Assembly: GCA_964645835.1 (NCBI GenBank) | Contig: CAZYDG010000072.1 | Location: 1 to 64,000 of the forward strand | From: CAZBME01 sp964645835 | GTDB lineage: Bacteria; Desulfobacterota; Syntrophia; Syntrophales; UBA8958 | Reading direction: 5' to 3' | Length of the DNA: 64,000 nt | Part shown: piece after piece, positions 33,452 to 42,917 of the stretch | Layout: each line of letters opens with the position of its first letter | Numbering within the stretch: the first letter of the stretch is position 1 | The notes under the pieces: model-generated | What the model was told of the DNA's origin: nothing | What the model saw: only the letters and a program-made list of their open reading frames with translations | The model's database searches: none | Translations under genes and position numbers: made by a program

Positions 33452-34678
33452 ATGCCATCCAGAACCGAAAAGGCATACGGTGTTCTCATCATAGTAATTA
33501 TGCTGTCGCTCATTGCCGGATGCGGTGGTGACGATAAGCCGATGAGTCACGGAAAAGTCAAAATCGGCATGCTCTTTCCTCTGAGCGGTGAACTGGCAGA
33601 TAAGGGCAAAGACAGTGTCAACGGGGTAACATTGGCTGCTGAAGAGATCAATGCATCCGGCGGTATTGCTGCCCTCGGTGGGGCCAAGCTGGATTTGATC
33701 GCCGGCGATACCCGAGGCAATCCGGACATCGGTGTGCAAGAGACTGGACGATTGATCACTGATCAAGGCGCAGTTGCTATCATCGGTGCATATCAAAGCA
33801 GTGTTGCCAAACCAGCATCCCAGGTTGCAGAACGGCTGGAAACCCCTTTTATAATCAGCGCTGCTGTCGCGGATGTCATCACGGAAAGGGGTTTTCGCTA
33901 TACCTTTCGCGTCTTGCCCAAGGCTCAATTCTATGGCCGTGACCAGGCGCGTTTTCTGGCAGACCTCGGACAACTGGCCGATTATCCGGTAAAACAGGTG
34001 GCTCTACTCCACGAAAACACAGACTTTGGCACCTCTGTAGCACTGGCGCAGAAGAAAGCTCTACGCGACACCGGTCTGAATATGATTGCCGAAGTCAGTT
34101 ATGTGGCGGAAGGAGCCACCGATCTGAGCAAGGAAGTAGCACAAGTCCTGGCCGCCAAGCCGGACGCCATTCTTGAGGTGACCTATCTGAAAGACAGTAT
34201 ACTTATCCGCAGGGCCATGACAAAGGCCGGGGCGACAATACCGCTTGTAGACTCTGCAGGCGGTACGGTTTCGCCTGAATACATCCAAACACTTAAACAG
34301 TCGGCGGAAGGGACGTTGACTTCATCCGAATACTCCAAGTACACAGCTGAGGGTAAAATATTGAACGCTCGTTTCCGCGCGCGTTTTGGAGTGGATATCA
34401 CCGGGGATAGCGCTTATTCTTACCAAGCGGTGTGGGTGATCAAGGACGCTTTGGAGCGCGCTCGTTCGCTGGACAAGAAAAAGTTACGCCAGGCCTTGGC
34501 GGCAACAGACATGCCTAAAGGGCCTCACATGATCCTGCCTGCGGAACGGCTACGCTTCGATGCCCAAGGTCAAAACGAGTTTGCACGGCTGTTTATCGTC
34601 CAGATTCAGGATGGGGAATTGGTGCCCGTTTGGCCTGCTGAATATGCCGTAGCTAAAGTACGCCTGAAAAAAAGATGA
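33452..34678 (+). CDS. Branched-chain amino acid/amide-type substrate-binding lipoprotein (Peripla_BP_6)
   Basis: 408 residues. Lipobox LIAGC with Cys24, then the LivJ-type core: KIGMLFPLSGELADKGKDSV (first strand and ligand loop), LIAGDTRGNPD, AIIGAYQSSVAKPAS and RYTFRVLP. These periplasmic type-I binding proteins load ABC importers or act as ligand sensors for kinases. No permease or ATPase gene is adjacent; instead a Cache-domain hybrid kinase follows after a repeat copy, so a sensory role is possible. Confidence 0.88.
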   Translation: MPSRTEKAYGVLIIVIMLSLIAGCGGDDKPMSHGKVKIGMLFPLSGELADKGKDSVNGVTLAAEEINASGGIAALGGAKLDLIAGDTRGNPDIGVQETGRLITDQGAVAIIGAYQSSVAKPASQVAERLETPFIISAAVADVITERGFRYTFRVLPKAQFYGRDQARFLADLGQLADYPVKQVALLHENTDFGTSVALAQKKALRDTGLNMIAEVSYVAEGATDLSKEVAQVLAAKPDAILEVTYLKDSILIRRAMTKAGATIPLVDSAGGTVSPEYIQTLKQSAEGTLTSSEYSKYTAEGKILNARFRARFGVDITGDSAYSYQAVWVIKDALERARSLDKKKLRQALAATDMPKGPHMILPAERLRFDAQGQNEFARLFIVQIQDGELVPVWPAEYAVAKVRLKKR

Positions 34679-34693
34679 ATCTTAGAGATTGCT

Positions 34694-34840
34694 GAAATAC
34701 TCGATTTGGGGCATTCTGTTCAAAAATGTCCAGATGCAAGGCGTGTAAAAGCCGAGGGAGGAATGAGGCGTACATAGAGTACGTCGATTGACGAGGCTTG
34801 CAACACAACGCAGCAGATGGGCGTTTTTCAACAGACTGCC
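34694..34840 (+). repeat. Dispersed repeat, copy B
   Basis: Same consensus and orientation as copy A: CATTCTGTTCAAAAATG, GATGCAAGGCGTG, GAGGAATGAGGCGTACATAG, GAGGCTTGCAACACAACGC, then GGGCGTTTTTCAACAGACTGCC. It lies between the binding-protein gene and the hybrid kinase gene, and its right end contains an in-frame ATG (34817) that could act as an alternative start of the kinase. Confidence 0.85.
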
Positions 34841-34855
34841 CTGGAGGCGCCCATC

Positions 34856-37800
34856 TTGATTTCCTTATTCGACGTCAATTGGCATAAAAGCATTGCCACA
34901 AAGCTGAGTTGGGTATCCATCTCGATGGTCGTCATGACCGTACTTACAGTGGGCATAGGTCTGATCTGGATTGCCAATCAGGCCCAAAGGGATATCACTT
35001 TTCGCTTACAGGAGAAAAATGCCGACCAGGTTGCCCTTCTTATCTCCAGCTATGTAAACAATGCCGTGGATAAACTGCGTCTTTTCGATGATGTCGAGAC
35101 ATTAGGCGCTCTGCCCCTTTCCAAACAGAAAAATATCCTGGAAAATATGCTTACCCAAAGCCGCTCGCTATTCAGCCAGTTTGCAATATTGGATCAAGAT
35201 GGCGTCGAAAAGATCAGGGTTTCCAGATTTCACACATTTTTACCCCATGAGTTAAAGAAACGGGCGGCGGATGCCGCTTTTCTCACTGCGATTAAAGGTC
35301 AAACCTACATCAGTCCTGTTCACATCTCGCCGGACAGTGGTCTGCTCTCCCTACAGGTGGCGATTCCCGTCAAGACTGTTAAAACGGTTGATGTCTTAAT
35401 CGCCGAAGTCAATGCCACGCAGCTTTGGCAAGAAGTTTCACAAATCAAAATTGGTAAGTCGGGGTATGCCTACCTTGTGGACGGCAACGGTCGTTTCATA
35501 GCCTACCAGGATATTTCAGAGGTATTGAAGCAATACGGCAGTGACATGAGCAAGATGCCACCGGTGGCTGATTTCATAAACGGAATTTCGGAAGACATGC
35601 GTCAAATTCATGAGTATGTCGGTTTGGTCCATGAGCCGGTCATCGGTTTAAATGCACCGGTCAAGGGTATCAAATGGGCCGTCATTGTTGAACTGCCCAC
35701 ACGGGAGGCATATGCGAGCGTTACACGGATGAAATGGTTCCTGTTGGTATTGCTGCTCCTCGGTGTCGCAACTGCCGGAGGAGTGGGTTTTATCATATCA
35801 AACCGTGTTGTCCATCCTATTCGTGCATTGACGGAGTCGGTCGAGCGCATGAGTGGTGCTGACTTGAGTGCCGAGGTTGCCTGGATTCATCACCAGGATG
35901 AAGTTGGCGTCTTGGCCCGTGCTTTTTCCCGTATGCAGCAGGCCATCAAACTCAATTTCGAACGTTCCGCCGCCCTGCTTAAGCTTAACCAGATGACCGG
36001 TGCAAACCTCCAGGAAATCATGATCTTCGGGTTTGAAGAGGCTGTAAGGCTGACCAAAAGCAAAAACGGCTACCTGGGCTTGATGAATGAAGAAGAAACG
36101 GTCATGACAGTTCAGGTCTGGTCTCGCAGTGTCATGTCGGAATGTAACATTGCCGATAGCACCCTCGACTTTCCACTGGACCATGCCGGCATGTGGGCGG
36201 AGGTAGTGCGACAGCGCCGACCAATCATCACCAATGACTACCATGCCCCAAATCTCCTTAAAAAGGGCTACCCCGAGGGGCATGTCAATATCTCGCGCCA
36301 CATGAATGTCCCGGTATTTGATGGTCAGCGGATTGTCTTGGTCGCAGGAGTTGGCAACAAAGAAGAAGCATATGACGAGACCGATGTCCAGCAACTTACG
36401 GTGTTGATGGAAGGGTTATGGCGATTGATCGAGCGTAATCGGTCGGAACAGGAATTGCGGGAATCTCAAAGGAGGCTTGCCGATATTATCGAGTTTCTCC
36501 CCGATGCCACGATGGTTATTGACAGAAAGGGAAACGTGATCGCCTGGAACAAGGCCATTGAAGATATGACAGGTGTCATGGCGGAACGGATGCTGGGGAA
36601 GGGAAACTATGAATATGCCATCCCGTTCTACGGAGAGAGAAGGCCTATGCTCATCGATCTGGTACTACAGCCAAAAGAAGAGATCCAGAAAGAGTATCGA
36701 TCGATAAAACGTCAGGGAAATGTTCTTGTTGGAGAAGCATATATAAGCGACCTCAGAGGAAGCTCGGTTTACCAGCTCGGAACGGCGTCTCCACTCCGTA
36801 ACACAAACGGAGTGATTGTCGGGGCCATCGAAACAATCAGGGATATCACGGACCAGCGGCAAGTAGAAGCGGCACTTGCATCCGAACACGACCGCCTCGC
36901 CGCCATTCTCGACGGCATTCCGCTTCCGGCTTTCATGATAGACCGCAATCAAGTGGTTGTCCTCTGGAACAGAAACAATGAGATATTTACCGGTAAAACC
37001 AAAGAGGAGATGCTGGAGAAAAAACTGGACCTGAATTTTCTCTTCAAGGGCAAGACACAGCCAACCCTTGCCGAGCTTGTCCTGAAAATGACCGATGAAG
37101 AACTCATAAGGAAATTTGCATCCCGAGGGATTCGCAAGAATGAAATTTTCCCGGAGGCTTTTGAAAGCGTTGGGGTGATCCTGATCCGCGGCGAAGAGCG
37201 GATCGTGTCCATCCAGGCGGCGCGAATATACAACGCAAAAGGGAAAGTTATCGGTGCTGTCCAGACAGCCCAGGACATAACCGAAAGTATTAGAATTCAG
37301 AAAGAGCGGGAGAAATTGCAAGCCCAGCTTATCCAGGCCCAAAAGCTGGAGTCCATCGGAACGCTGGCGGGAGGCATTGCCCATGACTTCAACAACATTC
37401 TTACCGGTATTATGGGCTATACAGAGCTATATAAAAGTTCGGTAACCGATCGTCCAAAAGTTTATCACGGCATGGAGCAGGTACTCATAGCTGCAAACCG
37501 GGCGAAAGGTTTGGTGCAGCAGATTCTAACATTCAGCCGCAAGGCCGAGCAGGAGAAGAAGCCCATCGCACTGGCACCTATCGTTAAAGAGGTTGTCAAA
37601 TTTATGCGGGCATCCCTGCCGACGACGATAGAAATAAGACAGAATATCGAAGAGACTTCAGATGTTATCATGGCAGATGCCACACAGATGCATCAGGTTC
37701 TGGTCAATCTTTGCACGAATGCCGGATATGCCATGAAAGAGACCGGGGGTGTCCTGGAGATCGGAATGGAAGAAGTATTTATCAATGAAAATGATCGCTT

Positions 37801-38497
37801 GCAACGCCCTCCAATGAAGAACGGCCTTTACTTGGCAGTGACTGTCAGAGATACGGGACAGGGAGTCCCGCAGGAAAATCTTGGGAGAACCTTCGAACCC
37901 TACTTTACGACCAAGGAAAAGGGAGAGGGAACAGGGTTGGGGCTTGCCGTTGTACACGGGATCGTCAAGGACCATGGCGGAGAAATCAGGGTGTACAGTG
38001 AGGTGGGCAAGGGAACCATCTTCAGAATCTTTCTGCCGCTGATGGAAAAGCATGTGGCGGATGTAAGAGACAGGGAAGAGCCTCTCTTAGCGGGAAAAGG
38101 GGAAACAATCCTCTTTATTGATGATGAAAAGATGGTCGTCGATTTAAGCAAGGAACTGCTGGAGGGACTTGGTTACCGGGTGGTAGCGGAAACCGATCCA
38201 GTGAAAGCAATAGTGATATTTAAGGAGAGTAGCGACACCTTTGATCTTGTGATCACGGATAAAACCATGCCCCATCTGACGGGCTTCGACGTTGCATGGG
38301 AAATAAGACATATTCGTAAAGACATTCCCATTGTGCTTTGTTCTGGATTTCAGGAAAAAGAGGATCTGAAAAAACTTAATGCCTTGGGCATCGGCAGGCT
38401 CATTACCAAACCGATTCGCATGAGCGATTTGGCAAAAGCCATTCGTGATGAACTTGAAAAAAATAAACCAAAACTACATGTTTTGCCCCGTATATAA
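34856..38497 (+). CDS. Membrane hybrid sensor histidine kinase with C-terminal receiver domain
   Basis: About 1213 residues. Order: membrane helix (about 20-45), Cache-like periplasmic sensor (about 50-290), second helix (about 298-320), HAMP, GAF (about 380-550), PAS, PAS, HisKA with phospho-acceptor His in GGIAHDFNNILTG, HATPase_c (NLCTNAGYAM, GQGVPQ, GEGTGLGLAV) and a receiver domain (LFIDDEK, phospho-acceptor Asp in LVITDKTMP). TTG at 34856 with GGAGG 8 bases upstream is preferred; the ATG at 34817 lies in repeat copy B with no ribosome binding site. It senses a periplasmic ligand plus cytoplasmic cues. Output partner not nearby; the binding lipoprotein upstream could present its ligand. 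Confidence 0.9.
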   Translation: MISLFDVNWHKSIATKLSWVSISMVVMTVLTVGIGLIWIANQAQRDITFRLQEKNADQVALLISSYVNNAVDKLRLFDDVETLGALPLSKQKNILENMLTQSRSLFSQFAILDQDGVEKIRVSRFHTFLPHELKKRAADAAFLTAIKGQTYISPVHISPDSGLLSLQVAIPVKTVKTVDVLIAEVNATQLWQEVSQIKIGKSGYAYLVDGNGRFIAYQDISEVLKQYGSDMSKMPPVADFINGISEDMRQIHEYVGLVHEPVIGLNAPVKGIKWAVIVELPTREAYASVTRMKWFLLVLLLLGVATAGGVGFIISNRVVHPIRALTESVERMSGADLSAEVAWIHHQDEVGVLARAFSRMQQAIKLNFERSAALLKLNQMTGANLQEIMIFGFEEAVRLTKSKNGYLGLMNEEETVMTVQVWSRSVMSECNIADSTLDFPLDHAGMWAEVVRQRRPIITNDYHAPNLLKKGYPEGHVNISRHMNVPVFDGQRIVLVAGVGNKEEAYDETDVQQLTVLMEGLWRLIERNRSEQELRESQRRLADIIEFLPDATMVIDRKGNVIAWNKAIEDMTGVMAERMLGKGNYEYAIPFYGERRPMLIDLVLQPKEEIQKEYRSIKRQGNVLVGEAYISDLRGSSVYQLGTASPLRNTNGVIVGAIETIRDITDQRQVEAALASEHDRLAAILDGIPLPAFMIDRNQVVVLWNRNNEIFTGKTKEEMLEKKLDLNFLFKGKTQPTLAELVLKMTDEELIRKFASRGIRKNEIFPEAFESVGVILIRGEERIVSIQAARIYNAKGKVIGAVQTAQDITESIRIQKEREKLQAQLIQAQKLESIGTLAGGIAHDFNNILTGIMGYTELYKSSVTDRPKVYHGMEQVLIAANRAKGLVQQILTFSRKAEQEKKPIALAPIVKEVVKFMRASLPTTIEIRQNIEETSDVIMADATQMHQVLVNLCTNAGYAMKETGGVLEIGMEEVFINENDRLQRPPMKNGLYLAVTVRDTGQGVPQENLGRTFEPYFTTKEKGEGTGLGLAVVHGIVKDHGGEIRVYSEVGKGTIFRIFLPLMEKHVADVRDREEPLLAGKGETILFIDDEKMVVDLSKELLEGLGYRVVAETDPVKAIVIFKESSDTFDLVITDKTMPHLTGFDVAWEIRHIRKDIPIVLCSGFQEKEDLKKLNALGIGRLITKPIRMSDLAKAIRDELEKNKPKLHVLPRI

Positions 38498-38576
38498 CTG
38501 AAATTTGTCCAGCATTGCTTTGCTGATGGTAAGGCCTTATCTTGATTTCAGTATCATTACAAGGAGGCAATAAACC

Positions 38577-38933
38577 ATGAGTGAAAAGAAACAGGGAAGC
38601 ACAACGTCTGAATCAGCCTTTAACATGTGGCAGAATTTCCAGCCTTTTAACGGTCAGAACCAAACATTGGAACCATATATCCGTTTGACAAAGACCCAAC
38701 AGCAGCAATTCCTGGATATATCCCGGGCCGGGATCAATTGTTTGGAGAAAATATATGAGGCTGGCTGGTCAGGAGATGTAAAACAAGCTTGGGAAACCTG
38801 TCTGGAAGCAAATAAAGGTCTGCTCAAGACCTATCAGGACTCGATGCAGGAACAGGCAAAGGAACGCTATGAATTATGGCAAAACCTTGTTCCTTCGCGA
38901 TCAGGTTTCGGCTTCATGGGCAACCGTTCCTGA
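38577..38933 (+). CDS. Small helical acidic protein, phasin-like
   Basis: 118 residues, strong AAGGAGG site. Predicted almost wholly helical with a Gln/Ser-rich head and aromatic repeats (AFNMWQNFQPF, YELWQNLVP). Length and composition resemble phasins and PhaE-type granule-associated proteins, but I recognise no firm signature, so this is a suggestion only. It follows the kinase gene and is followed by a perfect hairpin. Confidence 0.6.
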   Translation: MSEKKQGSTTSESAFNMWQNFQPFNGQNQTLEPYIRLTKTQQQQFLDISRAGINCLEKIYEAGWSGDVKQAWETCLEANKGLLKTYQDSMQEQAKERYELWQNLVPSRSGFGFMGNRS

Positions 38934-38960
38934 GATTCATCCTTCTTTATTACACTTTAT

Positions 38961-38994
38961 TACCCCTTCAGGAGTCCCTGCTGCTGAAGGGGTA
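38961..38994. terminator. Perfect 11-bp stem-loop after the small helical gene
   Basis: TACCCCTTCAG (38961-38971) and CTGAAGGGGTA (38984-38994) pair without mismatch around a 12-base loop. No T run follows on the plus strand. It likely ends or protects the message of the preceding gene. Confidence 0.6.
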
Positions 38995-39031
38995 AGCTGC
39001 GTCTATCACCAGCGTATGCAGGACTTGTGGC

Positions 39032-39331
39032 ATGCCGACGAGATTCATTCATTGCAATTATTGCGGTCAGGATGGCGAGATCGAGATTTGTGATCTGGAA
39101 GCCGGTGTTCCGGAATCAAAAATCTTCAAGTATTTTGGACATAACCCGTTTTCCGGCCACATGCATTTCCGATGTCCGGCCTGTGAAATCATTCTGCTTG
39201 TCCATCCCATAGCTGTTCTCGGTGAGGAACCTCTGGAGGGCTCCTACACTATGAAAAGACACAATAAGCACTTCCATCATCAGCACATGCGGCATTTTTT
39301 TTGTGGAAACAATCTAAGTGAAAGGCATTAG
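39032..39331 (+). CDS. Small zinc-ribbon protein
   Basis: About 99 residues from the first ATG. Cys pairs CNYC and CPAC, with an extra CRTC just before the ATG in the same open frame, suggest one or two zinc ribbons; the C-terminus is His-rich (HNKHFHHQHMRH), which may bind metal. The ribosome binding site at 39032 is poor and the frame is open from 38996, so the start is uncertain. Family not recognised. Confidence 0.5.
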   Translation: MPTRFIHCNYCGQDGEIEICDLEAGVPESKIFKYFGHNPFSGHMHFRCPACEIILLVHPIAVLGEEPLEGSYTMKRHNKHFHHQHMRHFFCGNNLSERH

Positions 39332-39601
39332 TGTCAACGACTGGAATACAGACTGCCCAATATTAAGTATTTCAACGACCTGCTAAACCCCCTCTCTTAT
39401 AAACCATATCATCATAATGGAGCGGACAATCCCACCGGAATGTGTTATATCCGAAGCTGGATTCGGTCTCTTCTCATTTTTTACCGAATACTAATCGCTC
39501 TCGCAGGGTGAGCCAATGAATCTTGAGAGAGTCAATGACAATGCTTCACACAATCAGATGAAACGATTGACCTGCATTTCTTGCTATAGGAGCAAATCAC
39601 C

Positions 39602-40003
39602 ATGGCACAACACCATCAAACCCACAGCGCCCTGATGGGCTATATTCTGTGGATCTTCGGGTTTACGGGGTCCCACCGGTTTTATTTCGGCAAGCCGATT
39701 TCGGGGACTATCTATTTTTTCACATTAGGTCTTTTGGGCATTGGCTGGCTCCTGGACCTGTTCCTGATCCCATCCATGACGCGCAATGCAGACCTGCGGT
39801 TCTCGGAAGGAACAATCAATTACAACGTCGCCTGGGTACTCTTGACCTTTCTGGGACTGCTCGGCATCCATAGGTTCTATATTGGAAAGTGGTTTACAGG
39901 CATCCTGTATTTGTGCAGCGCCGGAATCTTCGGGATAGGTTACATCTACGATTACTGGACGCTGAACGATCAGATAACCGTCATCAACAGGTCCGGATCA
40001 TGA
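39602..40003 (+). CDS. Double TM2-domain membrane protein
   Basis: 133 residues holding two TM2 domains: LWIFGFTGSHRFYFGKPISG ... GWLLDLFLIP and LLTFLGLLGIHRFYIGKWFT ... GYIYDYW. Each has the GxHRFYxGK turn between two membrane helices. Function of the family is unknown. AGGAG upstream. Its stop overlaps the next start (ATGA). Confidence 0.88.
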   Translation: MAQHHQTHSALMGYILWIFGFTGSHRFYFGKPISGTIYFFTLGLLGIGWLLDLFLIPSMTRNADLRFSEGTINYNVAWVLLTFLGLLGIHRFYIGKWFTGILYLCSAGIFGIGYIYDYWTLNDQITVINRSGS

Positions 40004-40395
40004 ACTCGCTTGCCATAAAAAACCGCCTGAACAGCCTGCGGCGGCCCGTGGCTTTGGGTTGCGCAGTGATTTTCACCCTGATGTCTCTGCGACTGATTTG
40101 GGTTGCCACCACACATGGTGGGGACAGGAAGCTCACGTTTGTTTTCGTGATTGCCCTGTTGGTTTTGGCCTTTGGCCTTGTGCGGCGGTTCCGGTGGGCT
40201 ATGCGTTTGACCGCTCTCTTATTGCTCTTTTCGGCCCTTTTACTTCCCGTCGGTGTCTTCAACCCTTTTACCGCCGGGGATTATATGACGGCCGGGAAGG
40301 TGCCGCCTTCCATTGCGATGACCCTATTATGGATGATCCCCCTGGAGGTGCTCCTGCTGATTACGGCTTATGTACTCGACCAAAAGAAGGAGTGA
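40000..40395 (+). CDS. Four-helix small membrane protein
   Basis: 131 residues with four hydrophobic segments (ALGCAVIFTLMSLRLIWVA, FVFVIALLVLAFGLV, LTALLLLFSALLLPVGV, IPLEVLLLITAYV). Start overlaps the TM2 gene stop by four bases, so it is translationally coupled. No family recognised. Confidence 0.75.
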   Translation: MNSLAIKNRLNSLRRPVALGCAVIFTLMSLRLIWVATTHGGDRKLTFVFVIALLVLAFGLVRRFRWAMRLTALLLLFSALLLPVGVFNPFTAGDYMTAGKVPPSIAMTLLWMIPLEVLLLITAYVLDQKKE

Positions 40396-40403
40396 TTGTT
40401 GTC

Positions 40404-40829
40404 ATGGATGAAAGTTTGAAAAAGGCGATTTTTGCACAGGTGGAAAAAGAACCGTTTGCAAAGAAATTCGGCTTGACCCTGGTCGGCCTTGATGAGGGAT
40501 ATTCAAAGGTGCAAATGGCTTTCACGCCCGATATGGAAAATATCTTCGGCATGGCCCACGGTGGAGCCCTGTTCGCCCTTGTGGATGAAGCCTTCGAAAC
40601 AGCATCCAATTCCCACGGGACCATGGCCGTCGCCCTGAGCATGAACGTCAGCTACTGCGCTTCGCCCAATCCAGGTGCGACCCTCACGGCGGAAGCCAAA
40701 GAAATCAATTGCACAAATAAGACCGCTACCTACGACATCAAGGTCGTTGATGATAATAGCCGCCTCATCGCCTCCTGCCAAGCCCTCGTGTATCGGATGG
40801 AAAAGCCCCTGCCCTTTCTCGCGGGATGA
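40404..40829 (+). CDS. PaaI-type hot-dog thioesterase
   Basis: 141 residues. FGMAHGGALFALVDEAFETA is the PaaI/4HBT signature with the catalytic HGG and acidic helix residue, followed by NVSYCASPNPGATLTAEAKE. These enzymes release CoA from aryl- or acyl-CoA thioesters, often to rescue CoA from dead-end intermediates. Third gene of the TM2 cluster; ATG preceded at some distance by AAGGAG. Confidence 0.88.
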   Translation: MDESLKKAIFAQVEKEPFAKKFGLTLVGLDEGYSKVQMAFTPDMENIFGMAHGGALFALVDEAFETASNSHGTMAVALSMNVSYCASPNPGATLTAEAKEINCTNKTATYDIKVVDDNSRLIASCQALVYRMEKPLPFLAG

Positions 40830-40848
40830 TGAAAAAAACAGACCGCCT

Positions 40849-41946
40849 CTACTTTTTCTCAAAAAGTTTCAGATAATCTCCATAACCCTCCTTTTCCAGA
40901 TCATCTTTGGGAATGAAGCGCAGGGCTGCTGAATTCATGCAGTAGCGAAGCCCCGTAGGCTTCGGCCCATCGGGAAAGACATGGCCCAGATGGGAGTCGG
41001 CAGATTTGCTGCGGACCTCTGTCCGGGTCGAGAAAAAACTCTTATCTACCCGCTCTACAACAACATCCGGTTGCAAGGGCTTGGTGAAGCTCGGCCAGCC
41101 CGTGCCGGAATCATATTTATCGAGGGAACTAAATAGAGCTTCTCCCGAGATGACATCCACATAAAGCCCATCTTTCTTGTTGTCCCAATATTCATTGCGG
41201 AAGGCCGGTTCGGTTCCTTCCTTCTGCGTCACTTCGTACTGCATTTTGGTCAATCTCTTTTTCAGAACCTCGTCGCCTGGTTTTTTATAGATTTTGTCAG
41301 GCCCGGCCGCACCCGTTGCATCAGCATGAGCCCAGGCATCTTTAATATATGCATCACGGCCCGATCCATGACGGTAATACCGATATCTAAGAGGATTCTT
41401 TTCGGCATAGTCTTGATGATAAGCCTCCGCTTCATAGAAGGTGGTCAATTTGATGATGTCCGTGGCTATAGGCTTCTTGAAGGGACCGTTCTTCGCCAGT
41501 TCCGCTTTTGATTTTTCCGCCAGGGCCTTTTGTTCATCGTCATGATAGAAAATCACCGGTCTGTATTGGAGTCCCCGATCATAGAACTGACCGTCTCCGT
41601 CGGTGGGATTCACATGCCGCCAGAAGAACTCCAGCAGCTGACCGTAACTGACCTTTGACGGATCATAAGTTACCCGGACAGCCTCCACATACCCCTTCTG
41701 CGCATAATCTTCATAGGTCGGACGCTCGCCCGTTCCACCCGCATAACCAGAAACTACACTCACCACACCGGGAAACTTTTTGAAATCCGCCTCGACACAC
41801 CAGAAACAACCGCCCGCAAAAGTGGCAGTCATAAGCTTTTCATTGTCATTCATGGATTTAATCTTTACCTCCTTCTGATCACTGTTCATCTTGCTGCAGC
41901 TGATGATCAACACAAACAATATAAGAAACATGAGTATTTTCTTCAT
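40849..41946 (-). CDS. msrAB: MsrA-MsrB fusion, exported as a lipoprotein
   Basis: 365 residues from ATG 41946. A signal peptide with lipobox LIISC (Cys17) is followed by MsrA (TFAGGCFWCVEADF, nucleophile Cys in GCFWC; about 40-200) and MsrB (DSGTGWPSFTKP, HLGHVFPDG, then RYCMNSAALRF with the catalytic Cys; about 225-360). It repairs both S and R forms of oxidised Met in envelope proteins. It has no thioredoxin domain, so an external reductant is needed. It converges on the thioesterase gene. Confidence 0.92.
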   Translation of the reverse strand: MKKILMFLILFVLIISCSKMNSDQKEVKIKSMNDNEKLMTATFAGGCFWCVEADFKKFPGVVSVVSGYAGGTGERPTYEDYAQKGYVEAVRVTYDPSKVSYGQLLEFFWRHVNPTDGDGQFYDRGLQYRPVIFYHDDEQKALAEKSKAELAKNGPFKKPIATDIIKLTTFYEAEAYHQDYAEKNPLRYRYYRHGSGRDAYIKDAWAHADATGAAGPDKIYKKPGDEVLKKRLTKMQYEVTQKEGTEPAFRNEYWDNKKDGLYVDVISGEALFSSLDKYDSGTGWPSFTKPLQPDVVVERVDKSFFSTRTEVRSKSADSHLGHVFPDGPKPTGLRYCMNSAALRFIPKDDLEKEGYGDYLKLFEKK

Positions 41947-42080
41947 GATACACCTATGACAGAGCCTTCGGCCTCCTTTTAGCACTAATGTAATGACGGG
42001 AGGTGGGTTGTCAAATAATGATAAGGACAGCAAGGGATATTATGGACAAGGCATGTAGATCAAACCCTGAAAGTGAATTT

Positions 42081-42905
42081 TCACCGCATCATAATGCACT
42101 GCATATTGAGGTTATTCGCAATAACATTCTGCGTCATGTGATGGCGAAATATATTTGTCGGCTTTCGGCATTCTGCCTTATCGTCCCGGTAGATGATACC
42201 GATAGGAATTCTGTCACCCCATACATCGGCCATTTTTAAAGCCTCGTACCGATCTTTCAGGGGCGCTGCCAGCTTGAAAACCCTTTCCTGATACCACTGA
42301 TAAGTATTGATCTTATTAAAGCTTACACAAGGCTGTAGAATATCCACCAGAGCCGTCCCTTGAAAGAGGATTGCGTCTTTTAGAAGTCCCTTCAGATGAT
42401 CTGGATCGCCCGCAAAACCGCGGCCGACAAAGGGCGCCCCACCAGCAATGGCCAGAGACAGGGGATTCAGCGGGATATTTTCGTTACCTTGAGGATCGAG
42501 GGCATTTTGGATGCCCAAGTCCGTGGTAGGGGAACTTTGTCCTTTTGTCAGCGCGTACACTCGGTTATCCGATGTCAGTATGGTCAAATCCAACCTTTTG
42601 CGGAGAGTGTGGATAAAATGATTGCCTCCTTCCCCATAAAGGCAACCATCTCCGGAATAGGCGATGACGGTCAAATCGGGACGAGCCAGTTTAATCCCTA
42701 CCGCCAAAGGCAATGATCGGCCATGGAGGCCATTGAAATAATTCACTTCCAGATAGTGAGGCATTTTGGCGGCCTGTCCGATGCCTGACGTAAAAACGAT
42801 GTTTTTCCGGGGTATGGGAAGTTCCTGAAGAACGTCTTCTAAAACATTCCGAATACCAAAATTCCCACAGCCTGGACACCAGGCGATATCAGTTCTCTGG
42901 ACCAT
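42081..42905 (-). CDS. 2-oxoacid:ferredoxin oxidoreductase, beta subunit
   Basis: 274 residues. WCPGCGN at the N-terminus, the thiamine diphosphate motif YSGDGCLYGEGGNHF and NRVYALTKGQ are typical of KorB/VorB-type beta subunits. With the alpha-gamma chain encoded just upstream (12-base gap) it makes a two-subunit enzyme that oxidatively decarboxylates a 2-oxoacid to an acyl-CoA, reducing ferredoxin, or runs in reverse. No separate ferredoxin-like delta subunit is present. Substrate could be 2-oxoglutarate or a branched oxoacid. Confidence 0.9.
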   Translation of the reverse strand: MVQRTDIAWCPGCGNFGIRNVLEDVLQELPIPRKNIVFTSGIGQAAKMPHYLEVNYFNGLHGRSLPLAVGIKLARPDLTVIAYSGDGCLYGEGGNHFIHTLRKRLDLTILTSDNRVYALTKGQSSPTTDLGIQNALDPQGNENIPLNPLSLAIAGGAPFVGRGFAGDPDHLKGLLKDAILFQGTALVDILQPCVSFNKINTYQWYQERVFKLAAPLKDRYEALKMADVWGDRIPIGIIYRDDKAECRKPTNIFRHHMTQNVIANNLNMQCIMMR

Positions 42906-42917
42906 GGTTTCGATGCC

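Noticed and set aside
40059..40403. Upstream extension of the thioesterase gene
   Set aside because: It overlaps the four-helix membrane protein gene in another frame; the PaaI family starts near MDESLKK at 40404.
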